Assembly (NCBI RefSeq): GCF_040833955.1
Contig: NZ_CP162133.1
Location: 186,001 to 250,000, forward strand
Reading direction: 5' to 3'
Length of the DNA stretch: 64,000 nt
Origin: Leptospira sp. WS60.C2
GTDB taxonomy: Bacteria > Spirochaetota > Leptospiria > Leptospirales > Leptospiraceae
Numbering within the stretch: the stretch's first letter is position 1; every line of letters begins with the position of its first letter. Below the pieces are notes generated by a model. The model was given only the letters and a program-made list of their open reading frames with translations. It ran no database searches and had not been told where the DNA came from. The position numbers were made by a program, and so were the translations under genes. Shown piece after piece: positions 18,569-27,548 of this stretch.

Positions 18569-19036
18569 TTACTTTACAGTAACGCCTGCTAGTTTCGTTA
18601 CAATTGCAAATTCTTTTTTGGTGACTGGTTGGATGGAGAGTCTTGATCCTCTCTGTGTCACCACCATCGTTTCTAAACCTTTTGTGTTTTTCAAAGTTTC
18701 GAGTGAGATCATTTCTTTGAATTTGGTATGTGGTTTGAGATGGACTCCGAACCAACGCGGTTCTGTGCCTTTCAGTTTCGGATCGAAGTATTTGTGGTTT
18801 GGATCGAATTGGAAAGGATCAGGTGTTGCTTCTTTTGCGACTTCCGCAATTCCGACAACACCAGGTGGTTCCATCCGACTATGGTAGAAAAGCACCAGAT
18901 CCCCTAACTTCACTTCGTCGCGAAGGTAATTTCGTGCTTGGTAATTTCTAACCCCTTCCCAATACGAGAGTTTTTCTCGTATTAGGTCGTCTATGGAAAA
19001 AACATCTGGTTCTGTTTTAAAGAGCCAATACTTCAT
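18569..19036 (-). CDS. EVE-domain protein
   Basis: A 155-residue single EVE domain (PUA-like fold). Signatures: YWLFKTEPDVFSIDDL at the start, WEGVRNYQARNYLRD, GDLVLFYHSRMEPPGVVGIAEV and DPKLKGTEPRWFGVHLKP. EVE domains bind modified bases in DNA or RNA, and stand-alone members occur widely in bacteria; the natural ligand is not known. The ATG overlaps the TAA of ftsH by one base (TAATG), so it is the last gene of the ftsH-containing run. It converges with the CAP gene, 5 bp apart. Confidence 0.9.
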   Translation of the reverse strand: MKYWLFKTEPDVFSIDDLIREKLSYWEGVRNYQARNYLRDEVKLGDLVLFYHSRMEPPGVVGIAEVAKEATPDPFQFDPNHKYFDPKLKGTEPRWFGVHLKPHTKFKEMISLETLKNTKGLETMVVTQRGSRLSIQPVTKKEFAIVTKLAGVTVK

Positions 19037-20988
19037 TAAGCAGAATATGCTGGTTTGGTAGAAGAAGAGCCTTTTCCTTTTTTAGAACCAACACCTGATT
19101 TGGAATCCGAAAATTTATCAAACGTAGGTTGGACAATGTCCATGAGTTCTTGTGCATCAATGGTTTCTTTCGCAAGAAGTGCTTTCGCAATCGCATCCAA
19201 TTTCTTTTGGTTTTTCTTCACCAAATCACGCCCTTTGTCGAGACAAGTTTGGATGATGCGTTTCACTTCTTGGTCAATCATAGCAGCAAATTCTTCTGAA
19301 TAAGGTTTACTTGTATGTCCATAGTCCCTACCCATAAACGGAGAAGACTCACCTGAACCATAGTGGATAGTTCCTAATTTTTCAGACATACCCCATTCAC
19401 ATACCATACGTCGTGCAATGTTCGTTGCTTGTTGGATGTCATTAGAAGAACCGTTGGATGGGTCACCAAAGATCAGTTCTTCGGCAATGTATCCACCCAT
19501 AGACATCACAATTCGATCCAAACAATAGTTTTTACGATACGAATGTCTATCTTCTACTGGAAGTGATTGAGTGAGTCCAAGCGCTCTTCCGCGTGGAATA
19601 ATTGTGACTTTATGAACTGGTTCGGTATACGGTAGTAAGGTGCCAAGAAGAGCGTGACCTGCTTCGTGATACGCTGTCATTTCTTTCTCTTTGTCAGAGA
19701 TGAACATAGACTTACGTTCTGGTCCCATCATCACCTTATCACGGGCTTCTTCGAGTTCTTCTTGGGTCACACGTTTTTTGTTACGTCGTGCAGCAAGAAG
19801 TGCTGCTTCGTTGATGAGGTTTGCAAGATCAGCTCCTGTAAACCCAGGAGTTCCTCGAGCAATCGAGTTAAGAGAAATATCAGACACAAGTGGAACTTTT
19901 TTTGCGTGAACCGCTAAGATCTCTTCTCGACCTTTGAGGTCTGGAAGGTCAACGATCACTTGTCTGTCAAAACGACCTGGACGAAGGAGAGCTGGGTCAA
20001 GGACATCGGCGCGGTTCGTTGCCGCCATCACAATGACACCTTCGTTCATTTCAAATCCATCCATCTCAACTAACATTTGATTGAGGGTCTGTTCTCTTTC
20101 GTCGTGTCCACCACCAAGGCCCGCACCACGGAGGCGTCCTACCGCATCAATCTCATCAATGAAGATGATACAAGGTGCATTCTTTTTTCCTTGGTCAAAA
20201 AGATCGCGCACACGAGATGCACCCACACCCACAAACATCTCCACAAAGTCAGATCCAGAGATGGAGAAAAAAGGAACACCTGCTTCGCCAGCGACTGCTT
20301 TCGCAAGTAAGGTTTTCCCTGTACCTGGAGGACCAACAAGGAGAACTCCTTTTGGAATCCTTGCACCGATCGCTTGGAATTTTTTAGGGTCCTTTAAGAA
20401 TTCAATGATTTCGAGAAGTTCAACTTTTGCTTCTTCACATCCAGCAACATCATTAAAGGTTACTTTTACTTTAGGATCCACATTCATCTTTGCACGAGAT
20501 TTACCAAAGGTAAATGCTTTGTTACCAGATGCTTGGAGTTGGCGCATCATGATAAACCAAATGATCCCAAGAGCAAATAACCAAGGGATGATGCCTGAAA
20601 CAACGCTCCAAAATTTATTTTCTTCAGTGGACTTTGCTGTGAAACTAAGGCGTGACTTACGAAGTTTTGTCACCAAATCATCGTTCACCTGTGCGACATT
20701 GGTTTTGAACGGTTTTGGTTTGTTGTCCTTACTATTTTCAGGAATGTACCAACCTTCAATGAGTTCTTTATCAATGATGATTTGCTGTTTGGAAGAAATA
20801 TCTTTTCCATCTTTCGATGTAATTTTTCCGATCGGTTTTTTTCCTTCAATCGGTTCGACCATATTGAGAAAATCGGAATAACTGATTTCGTCGGGTTTAC
20901 CGGCAAAGTCTTGGCCCTTATAAACCGTTGCCAAGATGACAAGGAATACGAGTAAAAATAGGAATACGGTTTTGATGTTTTTATTCAT
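19036..20988 (-). CDS. ftsH: ATP-dependent zinc metalloprotease FtsH
   Basis: A 650-residue membrane protease, the usual length. Two membrane helices (~6-25 and ~130-150) flank a periplasmic domain. The AAA+ module has Walker A GPPGTGKT (~218), Walker B IIFIDEID and the SRH region, and the pore segment [10 protein letters not shown]. The zinc site is HEAGH (~440), with the third ligand further downstream in the M41 domain. The C-terminus is Ser/Gly/Lys rich. It degrades unassembled membrane and some soluble proteins. It sits in the ispE-to-EVE run, 27 bp after pth. Confidence 0.97.
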   Translation of the reverse strand: MNKNIKTVFLFLLVFLVILATVYKGQDFAGKPDEISYSDFLNMVEPIEGKKPIGKITSKDGKDISSKQQIIIDKELIEGWYIPENSKDNKPKPFKTNVAQVNDDLVTKLRKSRLSFTAKSTEENKFWSVVSGIIPWLFALGIIWFIMMRQLQASGNKAFTFGKSRAKMNVDPKVKVTFNDVAGCEEAKVELLEIIEFLKDPKKFQAIGARIPKGVLLVGPPGTGKTLLAKAVAGEAGVPFFSISGSDFVEMFVGVGASRVRDLFDQGKKNAPCIIFIDEIDAVGRLRGAGLGGGHDEREQTLNQMLVEMDGFEMNEGVIVMAATNRADVLDPALLRPGRFDRQVIVDLPDLKGREEILAVHAKKVPLVSDISLNSIARGTPGFTGADLANLINEAALLAARRNKKRVTQEELEEARDKVMMGPERKSMFISDKEKEMTAYHEAGHALLGTLLPYTEPVHKVTIIPRGRALGLTQSLPVEDRHSYRKNYCLDRIVMSMGGYIAEELIFGDPSNGSSNDIQQATNIARRMVCEWGMSEKLGTIHYGSGESSPFMGRDYGHTSKPYSEEFAAMIDQEVKRIIQTCLDKGRDLVKKNQKKLDAIAKALLAKETIDAQELMDIVQPTFDKFSDSKSGVGSKKGKGSSSTKPAYSA

Positions 20989-21015
20989 GTAAGACTTCCG
21001 AAGGTTAGACTGAAA

Positions 21016-21579
21016 TCAAAGGTGATATTTCTGAATCACTTCGTCGATATCCCCCATGGAAATCGAACGAATCGCCGCTTCGGCGTCATTGATGATCTGT
21101 ATCAAACTCAGGTTCTCTAGTGGCTCAAAATCTTCACGTAAAAAATCTTCTCTTTTTTTCGGATTGTAGCTAGAATTGAGAACACCGATCCGAATGCGAA
21201 TGAAGTTGGGGGAGCGTAATGAGACAGAAATCGAGTTTACCCCTGGATTTGTGTCGTTTTCTCCGCCTTTTGTGACGACGATTTGGCCTAGTTCCAGTCC
21301 CACATCTTCGTGGATCACGACGATGTCTTTGACTTGGATTTTGAGAAAGGAGGCAATGTATAGAACCGACTCACCGGAGAGCTCGCTGAAGGTTTGTGGT
21401 TTGAGTAATACCACTTCGTCACCTTCAAAGTCACCACGTCCAATGAGTGATTTTTTCTTTTTAGTTTTGATTTCGATGCCAATGTTGTTCGCAATGACAT
21501 CGAGAATCTTAAAACCAATGTTAGATCGATTGTTGTTATACTTATCGCCAGGATTTCCTAGCCCTACAATTAACTTCAT
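21016..21579 (-). CDS. pth: peptidyl-tRNA hydrolase homologue with altered active site
   Basis: A 187-residue Pth-family protein, normal length, in the conserved rplY-pth order. GLGNPGDKY (Asn10) is intact, and LLKPQTF and VIH match the fold. Key residues of the E. coli enzyme are changed: His20 of TRHN is Ser (NNRSN), Asn68 of TFMN is Glu (TFSE), Asp93 of AHDE becomes Glu (IHED), and the GGHGGHNG loop reads GGENDTNPG with only the Asn retained. By family knowledge His20 and Asp93 are catalytic for cleaving peptidyl-tRNA, so activity through the usual mechanism is doubtful. Codons are clear and no frameshift is visible. Either a divergent but working Pth or a neofunctionalised paralogue. Confidence 0.85.
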   Translation of the reverse strand: MKLIVGLGNPGDKYNNNRSNIGFKILDVIANNIGIEIKTKKKKSLIGRGDFEGDEVVLLKPQTFSELSGESVLYIASFLKIQVKDIVVIHEDVGLELGQIVVTKGGENDTNPGVNSISVSLRSPNFIRIRIGVLNSSYNPKKREDFLREDFEPLENLSLIQIINDAEAAIRSISMGDIDEVIQKYHL

Positions 21580-21598
21580 TGGTTCTTAAAAGTAGTTC

Positions 21599-22231
21599 TT
21601 ACTTCTTAGCCGCTTTTTTAGCTGCTGGTTTTCCTTTGGCATCCGCTTCTGCTTTTTCAGCGCGTTCTGCTGCTAGGATCGCTTTCGTCTTGTTACATGA
21701 CGCAACAATTGGATCACCATTTACTAAGATTTCCCATGATTTTGGATGAGGAAGTTCAGAAACTTTAATCATCATTCCAATATCAAGACCACTTACATCC
21801 ACAGTGATTACATCAGTCAAATCTTCTGGAGTCGATTTTACTTTGATTTCGTGAACTAAGTGCTCGAACTGACCACCAGCTTTTGATCCTTTTGCCACAC
21901 CTGTTGTTTTGATTGCAACAGTGGTTTGGATTTTTTTACCTGGAGTTACTTTGTAAAAGTCAATATGACGAATTTGTCCTGTATGAGGAAATCTTTGGAT
22001 TTCTTTTACGAAAACTTTTTCTGATTTTCCGTCGAGTTCAAGGTCGATGAGAGTTGCCTTACGAATTCCGGAGTCGATGAGTCTTTGGATTTCTTTTTCG
22101 ACAACACTTGCCGATTTTGCCTCACCGTTTCCGATGATGTTAGCCGGTACTAAACCTTCCACACGCATTCTTCTGGCAGGACCTTTTCCTGTTGAAGTTC
22201 TTGGTTGTGCTTTGATACTGATTTTTTCCAT
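21599..22231 (-). CDS. rplY: 50S ribosomal protein bL25 (Ctc form)
   Basis: A 210-residue bL25 of the long (TL5/Ctc) type, which binds 5S rRNA. The N-terminal 5S-binding domain has GKGPARRMRVEGLVPANIIGNG; the central region has FPHTGQIRHIDFYKV, typical of the family; the C-terminal TL5 domain follows (~100-190). It ends in an Ala/Lys-rich tail (AAKKAAKK). It is 17 bp downstream of prs and 19 bp upstream of pth, the order found in many bacteria. Confidence 0.95.
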   Translation of the reverse strand: MEKISIKAQPRTSTGKGPARRMRVEGLVPANIIGNGEAKSASVVEKEIQRLIDSGIRKATLIDLELDGKSEKVFVKEIQRFPHTGQIRHIDFYKVTPGKKIQTTVAIKTTGVAKGSKAGGQFEHLVHEIKVKSTPEDLTDVITVDVSGLDIGMMIKVSELPHPKSWEILVNGDPIVASCNKTKAILAAERAEKAEADAKGKPAAKKAAKK

Positions 22232-22248
22232 GATTATGTTCCTTAAAG

Positions 22249-23190
22249 TTATGAAAACAGACTAGAGATTGATTCTTCGTTATGAATCCGCTCGATGGCT
22301 TTTGCAAAGAGTGGGGCGATGGAGAGCGTTTTCAAGTGATTTATTTTTTTGCTCTCGGGAATGACGATGGAATTGGAGAGAACAATTTGTTTAAAATTGG
22401 CCTCGTTGAGTTTCGTTGGTGCTTCGCCAGACAATACTCCGTGGGAAGCGCAACATAATACGGATTTTGCACCATTTTCATAGAGTGCAGTCGCCGCTTT
22501 TGCAATCGTACCACCAGTATCGATCATATCATCGAGTAACAAACAGTTTTTGTCTTTGATGTCACCGATCACATGCATGACAACCGACTCGTTTGCTTTT
22601 GGTCTACGTTTGTCGATGATGGCTAGAGACCCATTGACTTTTTTACCAAAATTACGAGCGCGTTCTGCACCACCTGAATCTGGAGATACAATCACAAGAT
22701 CTTCCATCCCCAGTGAGTTAATGTATTCTGCAAGTACAGGTGAAAAATACAAATGATCCACAGGAATGCGAAAGAAACCTTGGATTTGGTCTGCATGAAG
22801 ATCCATCGTGAGAACACGATCCGGGCCTACGGTTTCGATTAAATCGGCAACCATACGAGCAGAGATTGGAACCCGTGGTTCTACTTTTCTGTCTTGGCGA
22901 CCATAACCATAATAAGGAATGACAGCTGTAATACGACGTGCAGAAGCTCTTCTTGCCGCATCAATGATAAGAAGGAGCTCCATCAAACTGTCGTTTGCTG
23001 GGTAGCTAATGGATTGAACTACAAATACATCACGGCCACGAACGTTTTCTTCGATTTTGACAGAACTTTCTCCGTCAGAAAAACGTTTTACAGAGATTTG
23101 GCCATTGGGAATGCCTAAATTTTTGCAGATTTCTTCTGCTAAAGGTCTATTTGCATTTCCAGAAAATACTACGACTTCGCTAGGATTCAT
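22249..23190 (-). CDS. prs: ribose-phosphate pyrophosphokinase
   Basis: A 313-residue PRPP synthase (ribose-5-phosphate + ATP to PRPP + AMP), supplying nucleotide, His, Trp and NAD synthesis. Signatures: [13 protein letters not shown] at the start, [34 protein letters not shown] (Mg/PRPP signature) and [12 protein letters not shown] (PRPP-binding loop). Class I, normal length. The ATG overlaps the stop of glmU-N as ATGA, so translation is coupled. Confidence 0.97.
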   Translation of the reverse strand: MNPSEVVVFSGNANRPLAEEICKNLGIPNGQISVKRFSDGESSVKIEENVRGRDVFVVQSISYPANDSLMELLLIIDAARRASARRITAVIPYYGYGRQDRKVEPRVPISARMVADLIETVGPDRVLTMDLHADQIQGFFRIPVDHLYFSPVLAEYINSLGMEDLVIVSPDSGGAERARNFGKKVNGSLAIIDKRRPKANESVVMHVIGDIKDKNCLLLDDMIDTGGTIAKAATALYENGAKSVLCCASHGVLSGEAPTKLNEANFKQIVLSNSIVIPESKKINHLKTLSIAPLFAKAIERIHNEESISSLFS

Positions 23191-23948
23191 ACTCCAACCA
23201 ACCCATTATCTATATATTGTTTCGCAAGTGCCAAATCATCAGGAGAATTGATTCCATGACTTTCTAACGCATTGGTTAAAGTTTTTGCTCCAACCTTTTT
23301 TCCTTGGTTTCGGAAAATCTTGATCACATCAGTGAGATAGTATTCTTTTTGTGCGTTATTGTTTCCAATTTGTTTGAGTGCACCGAAAAGATCTTCAGTA
23401 TTAAAACAATAAGTTCCCGTATTCACTTCGTTTACTGCCTTTTCTTCGGAACTCGCATCCTTTTCTTCTACAATGCGAAGTAAACTTCCATCATCCGAAG
23501 AACGAATGATACGACCGTAACCAGTTGGGTTTTCCATCTTAGCAGAAAGAACTGTTGCCACATAACCATTTGCTTTGTGGTGTTCGATCAAATTAGAGAA
23601 AGAAGATGCTGAAATCAAAGGTGCATCCCCGCATGCAACAATCGTATAACCAGTGTATGGTTCGAGTAACTTCTCTGCTGAAATCACTGCGTGTCCAGTA
23701 CCAAGTTGTTCTGTTTGTTCTGCAAACTCAACACCGGGGAAGGATTTTGCAATGTCTGTGACAATGTCTTTGCGGTAACCGACAACTACAACCTTTCTAC
23801 CTATGCCGGCAGAATCGATGTTTCGAAGAACGTGAAGTAAAAGTGGAGATTCGTTCAGTACAACCGCAACCTTGGGAAGCTCACTCTTCATTCGAGTTCC
23901 TTTCCCCGCCGCCAAAATAACAGCAGTTACAGTATTATGTAGGTTCAT
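23187..23948 (-). CDS. glmU: GlmU-like uridylyltransferase, N-terminal domain only
   Basis: A 253-residue protein equal to the pyrophosphorylase half of GlmU: nucleotide loop [32 protein letters not shown] (metal-binding Asp), PTGYGRI and NTGTYCF, then the KEYYLTDVI segment. It makes UDP-GlcNAc from GlcNAc-1-P and UTP for peptidoglycan and other polymers. The left-handed beta-helix acetyltransferase half of GlmU (~200 residues) is absent and the protein has a normal short end (YIDNGLVGV), so acetylation of GlcN-1-P must come from another protein. Gene position (before prs) matches glmU in many genomes. Start ATG 23948. Confidence 0.85.
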   Translation of the reverse strand: MNLHNTVTAVILAAGKGTRMKSELPKVAVVLNESPLLLHVLRNIDSAGIGRKVVVVGYRKDIVTDIAKSFPGVEFAEQTEQLGTGHAVISAEKLLEPYTGYTIVACGDAPLISASSFSNLIEHHKANGYVATVLSAKMENPTGYGRIIRSSDDGSLLRIVEEKDASSEEKAVNEVNTGTYCFNTEDLFGALKQIGNNNAQKEYYLTDVIKIFRNQGKKVGAKTLTNALESHGINSPDDLALAKQYIDNGLVGV

Positions 23949-23975
23949 CGTTCGTTCTATCGGATCTTTTAAAAC

Positions 23976-24051
23976 TGGCTGGCCTGCTAGGATTCGAACC
24001 TAGGGAATGGCGATACCAAAAACCGCTGCCTTACCGCTTGGCTACAGGCCA
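23976..24051 (-). tRNA. tRNA-Gln (anticodon TTG)
   Basis: A complete cloverleaf on the minus strand. The acceptor stem TGGCCTG (24051-24045) pairs with CAGGCCA (23986-23980), followed by discriminator G and an encoded CCA. The anticodon stem GCGGT/ATCGC closes loop TTTTGGT with anticodon TTG (reads CAA). The T-arm is CTAGG-TTCGAAT-CCTAG. It lies 4 bp after the ispE stop and ~27 bp before the glmU-N start, inside the minus-strand run, so it must be processed out of a mixed transcript or have its own promoter. Confidence 0.97.
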
Positions 24052-24055
24052 GTTT

Positions 24056-24967
24056 CTAAAAAGAGAACGTTCGAAATTCCATATTCGGGAATCGATAGGA
24101 AACATTGGGAAGGGCCTCATTTCGTTTCCCTTCTGTCTTGTAAATGCCATAGAGACAAGAACCAGAACCTGAAAGAGAAGCAAAATCTGCTCCCGACTCA
24201 AAGAACCCTAATTTCAATTCCTTTAGTAAGGGTTGGGTCTGGAAAGCGATTTTTTCAAACTCGTTCTCAAGCCTGTTTTGCAGGTAAGCCCAATCCCCGA
24301 CGTGAAGACTTCGAATTAAATCCTCTGCCAGAGATTTCCATACTTCGGAACCATAGGGTTTTTGTAAACTTTTTTGAAGGCCTGCGTACATAGAACCTGT
24401 AGATAATCCGAAGGGCGGAATCGCTAAAATGCCAAACCCTTTTGCCACCGAGATAGGCTCTAAGATTTCTCCGATCCCACTCACAAAACAAGCGGAAGAT
24501 TGGAGGAAAAAAGGGACATCTGCCCCGATGGATTTGGCAAAAACGATTTGTTCTTCTGGTGAGAGGATTGTGTAAGGAAAGAGATGCTTTAAAAACACAC
24601 CGGCATTGCTACTCCCACCGCCAATTCCACCTTCGGGAGGGAGGAACTTTTGAAGAAAAATACGAACTTCCAAGGGTTCACGAAAGAGAGGAGTGAGTCT
24701 CGAAAAGGCCTTGGAGAGGATATTTTTAGAAAGATCCCCTCGTTCGGAGACCGCTTCAAACAGAGCGTGACGGTATCCCAACAAATGGTTCTCTGAATGG
24801 AATACAAGAGTGGATTCCTGACCTTTTGGTAAAGTTTGGACCTCCAATTCCATGGGATCACCCCAGTCGATGGGTACAAAGACACTTCGGATTTCGTGTA
24901 ATCCATCTTCCCTTTTATATGGAACAAGCAAACCGATGTTAATTTTTGCATGTGTAATTGTCTGCAA
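24056..24967 (-). CDS. ispE: 4-diphosphocytidyl-2-C-methyl-D-erythritol kinase
   Basis: A 303-residue GHMP kinase that phosphorylates CDP-ME with ATP in the non-mevalonate isoprenoid pathway. AKINIGL near residue 7 holds the substrate Lys, [14 protein letters not shown] is the ATP-binding GxGGGSSN loop and GADVPFF holds the catalytic Asp. Near its C-terminus [11 protein letters not shown] is the usual ending. It lies 10 bp downstream of the WYL gene and 4 bp upstream of tRNA-Gln. Confidence 0.93.
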   Translation of the reverse strand: MQTITHAKINIGLLVPYKREDGLHEIRSVFVPIDWGDPMELEVQTLPKGQESTLVFHSENHLLGYRHALFEAVSERGDLSKNILSKAFSRLTPLFREPLEVRIFLQKFLPPEGGIGGGSSNAGVFLKHLFPYTILSPEEQIVFAKSIGADVPFFLQSSACFVSGIGEILEPISVAKGFGILAIPPFGLSTGSMYAGLQKSLQKPYGSEVWKSLAEDLIRSLHVGDWAYLQNRLENEFEKIAFQTQPLLKELKLGFFESGADFASLSGSGSCLYGIYKTEGKRNEALPNVSYRFPNMEFRTFSF

Positions 24968-24977
24968 GGGAATGAAC

Positions 24978-25934
24978 CTAGGCGAGTGACGATTTGTTTG
25001 GTTTGGAGAGAGAGATAGATTGTAAATGAAGTCTGATCGTTTCTTTGATTTCTTTTGGTTCTGAAACTAAAATGGAAGACCCATACCCAAGAATCGTTTG
25101 GACAAGCCAATTCTCATCACGCATCGGTGTTTGGAATTCACGATACATAGTGTTTCCAATTTGTTTTGTGTTTCCTGTTTCTTTGAGAGGAAGTTTAAGA
25201 CCTAAGTGATAGGATGCAGAGTCTGTCACCCAAAGTGTTACATATGTTTCTATGTTCTTTTCTGTTTGAAATTTTTGTTGTAACCCTGATAAAAACTCAC
25301 CAGCAGTTTCAGGTAATTTTGGAAAGGTTTCCTCGGTAGGAGTGACATCCAAAATATAATCCAAACGAAACGAACGAAAACCCTCTTTTTTTAGGTCGTA
25401 AGCAAGTAGGTAAGAATCATTTTCTTCGTGAAGTAACCAAGGAGCTAGAGTTCTTGTTTCCTTTTCTTTAGTGTTTCGTTTCCAATAAACAATCGTTAGT
25501 ATTTTTTTTGAATGGATTGCTTCTTGTATGATATCTTTTGTTTTTTGATGAGGTGACCAAACGCCAGATGGCAAGACAGAGTCTATCTTTTGTAAGATGG
25601 ATTGTTTTGTTTTTGAATCTTCTTGTCCATTATTTGAAACAAGTAACGATCGTAGGCTTGACCATTCTTTGGGAGAAAGGGGAAGAGCTGAATCAACAGC
25701 GATGGGGAGTCTGATTTTTACCTTATCCCCATCAAAATCCAAATCCACAGCGTCTGTTGGCGAATAAGGATACATCTCAATCATATACAACTCTCCCAAA
25801 TCTTTTTTGAGAGAGGCTATGGATTTGTGTCCTGTGACTCCTTGGAGTTCTTCTAAACTAAGCCCTTCTGGATGTGAGGCCAAAAGGCGTATTAGGTTGA
25901 GTTTAGAAGCGGCCCGAGCTGTGGAAGGGTTCAT
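24978..25934 (-). CDS. WYL-domain transcriptional regulator
   Basis: A 318-residue PafC/WYL-type regulator. A helix-turn-helix part (~8-55, [24 protein letters not shown]) is followed by the WYL domain (~140-205; [47 protein letters not shown]) and the WCX tail (~235-310). WYL proteins sense nucleic acid or cyclic nucleotide-type ligands and repress or activate DNA-repair or defence genes; the target here is unknown. Its ATG overlaps the TAA of the upstream acyltransferase gene by one base. Its place at the head of a housekeeping run is unusual. Confidence 0.8.
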   Translation of the reverse strand: MNPSTARAASKLNLIRLLASHPEGLSLEELQGVTGHKSIASLKKDLGELYMIEMYPYSPTDAVDLDFDGDKVKIRLPIAVDSALPLSPKEWSSLRSLLVSNNGQEDSKTKQSILQKIDSVLPSGVWSPHQKTKDIIQEAIHSKKILTIVYWKRNTKEKETRTLAPWLLHEENDSYLLAYDLKKEGFRSFRLDYILDVTPTEETFPKLPETAGEFLSGLQQKFQTEKNIETYVTLWVTDSASYHLGLKLPLKETGNTKQIGNTMYREFQTPMRDENWLVQTILGYGSSILVSEPKEIKETIRLHLQSISLSKPNKSSLA

Positions 25935-27106
25935 TAAACTTCGAGAATTACCTTAAGTTCTTTTGCACTAGAAGCACATAAAGATTGTTTTTCGATGTTT
26001 TTTGCTTTGAGATGTCCGCCAGTTAATCTTTGGCTCACAACACTTGGTCCAAAGTCAATGATGGTATTGATAGCACTGTCATTGAAAATAGGAGCAATCG
26101 CCAAATCCCAGTAAAGTGGCTCGATGAGTACCATTTTAAAGAGAATGTCACGAAGGTTTCCATCTTTTTGTAAGTTGTGACCATCATAGATGCTGTATAC
26201 AGGAACTTTTAAATCAGCACCAGTGTATGGGAATGGAACTACAGATGCATCTTCTTCATTGAATTTAGCAAGAGATGATTCCATGAATGGGCAGTGGAAT
26301 GGAGCTGTTGTTTTTAAGTAAACAAACTTAAATTTTTTCTCGTCCATCTCTGCTTTCCATTGTTTACGGAAGGCAAGAAGAGAAGATGGAAGCGCAGAAA
26401 GAATCATCGAGTCTGGAGTGTTGTAAAGAGAGATATAAACTGTGTCTTGTCCTTTGAGTCCAAGAGATTCGTTTGTTTTTTTGACACGGTCTTCTAATTC
26501 TTCTCTTGTGTATCCAATCACAGCCACCATAGGCGCTGGGTTTTTGTCACCGTTCGCTTCGTTTTCTTTGACGATGTCTTCGGAAACTTGGAAGTTAGGG
26601 TATACTTTCTGGCCATTGAATCCAAGATAAAAAACAAATTTTAAAAAATCAGAGTAGGCTTTGAGGAAATCCGCGCCTTCTTTTCCAAGACCGACAAGGG
26701 CAGAAGCAATCACCCCTTGGCTATGTCCACTTGCTGCACCCGTTGCTTTCATGAGTTCAGCCGTTGGGTAACCACGTTTGGAAACCAATAAATAGTTAGC
26801 AATTTGGGTCATAAAGATCCCTGGAACAGAAATCGGTGCACGTGCGAGATAATCTTCGTTTGGTGCTGCATCTGGATTTTCAATCCAAGATTTAAAATCA
26901 ATCCCTTCGTTTAAGAGAGGGCTTTTGCCATCACGAGCTGCAATTTCCCCTAGGGTTTTGAAGCTGGTTTCGAAAAATTCTTTCAATTCTGGTTCTGCGT
27001 ATAATTTTACGAGTTCTTTGAGGTAAGGGGAACCCTGTCCTCCAAATTGAAGGAAAAATTTTTGAGAATTTTGGAGGGTACCGGTAAGGAGTTTTGCCGA
27101 AGTCAT
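25934..27106 (-). CDS. stand-alone acyl/malonyl transferase domain, type I FAS-like
   Basis: A 390-residue acyltransferase-domain protein. The oxyanion motif QFGGQGSPY is at ~18, the nucleophile serine is in GHSQG at ~128, and the His in TAPFHCPFM (~265) completes the Ser-His pair. The GHSQG pentapeptide and FGGQG opening resemble the acyltransferase domains of fungal/mycobacterial type I FAS more than bacterial FabD (GHSLG). Length is ~75 residues more than FabD. The likely role is loading a malonyl or acyl group onto a carrier protein; the partner is not in the window. It has no dedicated neighbour and is followed by the WYL gene in a one-base overlap. Confidence 0.75.
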   Translation of the reverse strand: MTSAKLLTGTLQNSQKFFLQFGGQGSPYLKELVKLYAEPELKEFFETSFKTLGEIAARDGKSPLLNEGIDFKSWIENPDAAPNEDYLARAPISVPGIFMTQIANYLLVSKRGYPTAELMKATGAASGHSQGVIASALVGLGKEGADFLKAYSDFLKFVFYLGFNGQKVYPNFQVSEDIVKENEANGDKNPAPMVAVIGYTREELEDRVKKTNESLGLKGQDTVYISLYNTPDSMILSALPSSLLAFRKQWKAEMDEKKFKFVYLKTTAPFHCPFMESSLAKFNEEDASVVPFPYTGADLKVPVYSIYDGHNLQKDGNLRDILFKMVLIEPLYWDLAIAPIFNDSAINTIIDFGPSVVSQRLTGGHLKAKNIEKQSLCASSAKELKVILEV

Positions 27107-27225
27107 TGGATTTTCCTGAGAAATGATTTTTCTGTTACCGTACAGAGAGGACTTCTCAGAACAAGGAGAAAATTCCTGGAAGGACTAGTCGAATTCCCCC
27201 AGGAAATCGGGTTGGAGTTTGGATC

Positions 27226-27462
27226 TTAAGCGGCTTTGCTTTGTTCTAAATTGGATTTAATGCGTTCGTGGTCTTCAGCCAGAAGGACCGTATTCTCAAA
27301 ATAGGTAGAAAAATCGATTCTCCCAGAAGCATAATCTTCATGGAGAAGGGCTAAGAGAAGGTAGAACATAGATCCTCCAGGTGGTTCCGAATCTATCAAT
27401 GTGACATAATTCGGAAAGTCTTTTTCGAAGAAAGTGTTACTAGGTTTGTCGGCGGCTTTCAC
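27226..27462 (-). CDS. small protein of unknown function
   Basis: A 78-residue acidic protein with no motif I recognise; the segment GSMFYLLLALLHEDYASGRIDF is well organised and amphipathic. The start is GTG at 27462; the upstream frame has a TAA six codons before, so no longer start exists, and no ribosome-binding site is seen. It lies between the acyltransferase gene and the divergent SSS symporter. Treat as probable rather than proven. Confidence 0.5.
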   Translation of the reverse strand: MKAADKPSNTFFEKDFPNYVTLIDSEPPGGSMFYLLLALLHEDYASGRIDFSTYFENTVLLAEDHERIKSNLEQSKAA

Positions 27463-27548
27463 AAATTTTTAAGGAAAATAATGGGGAAGATCGCTTCTTT
27501 GGGATTTCCACTTTACAAACCCATGTTCTAGGTTTCTCTTTCAAACCT

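Noticed and set aside
18568..18583. Hairpin GTTACT-TTAC-AGTAAC at the CAP/EVE convergent junction
   Set aside because: Short stem overlapping the EVE stop, with no T-run on either side; too weak to call a terminator.
20081..20881. A 266-codon plus-strand frame antisense to ftsH
   Set aside because: It mirrors the conserved ftsH coding strand, has no motif or ribosome site, and its composition (Ser/Pro/Arg rich) is typical of an antisense shadow.
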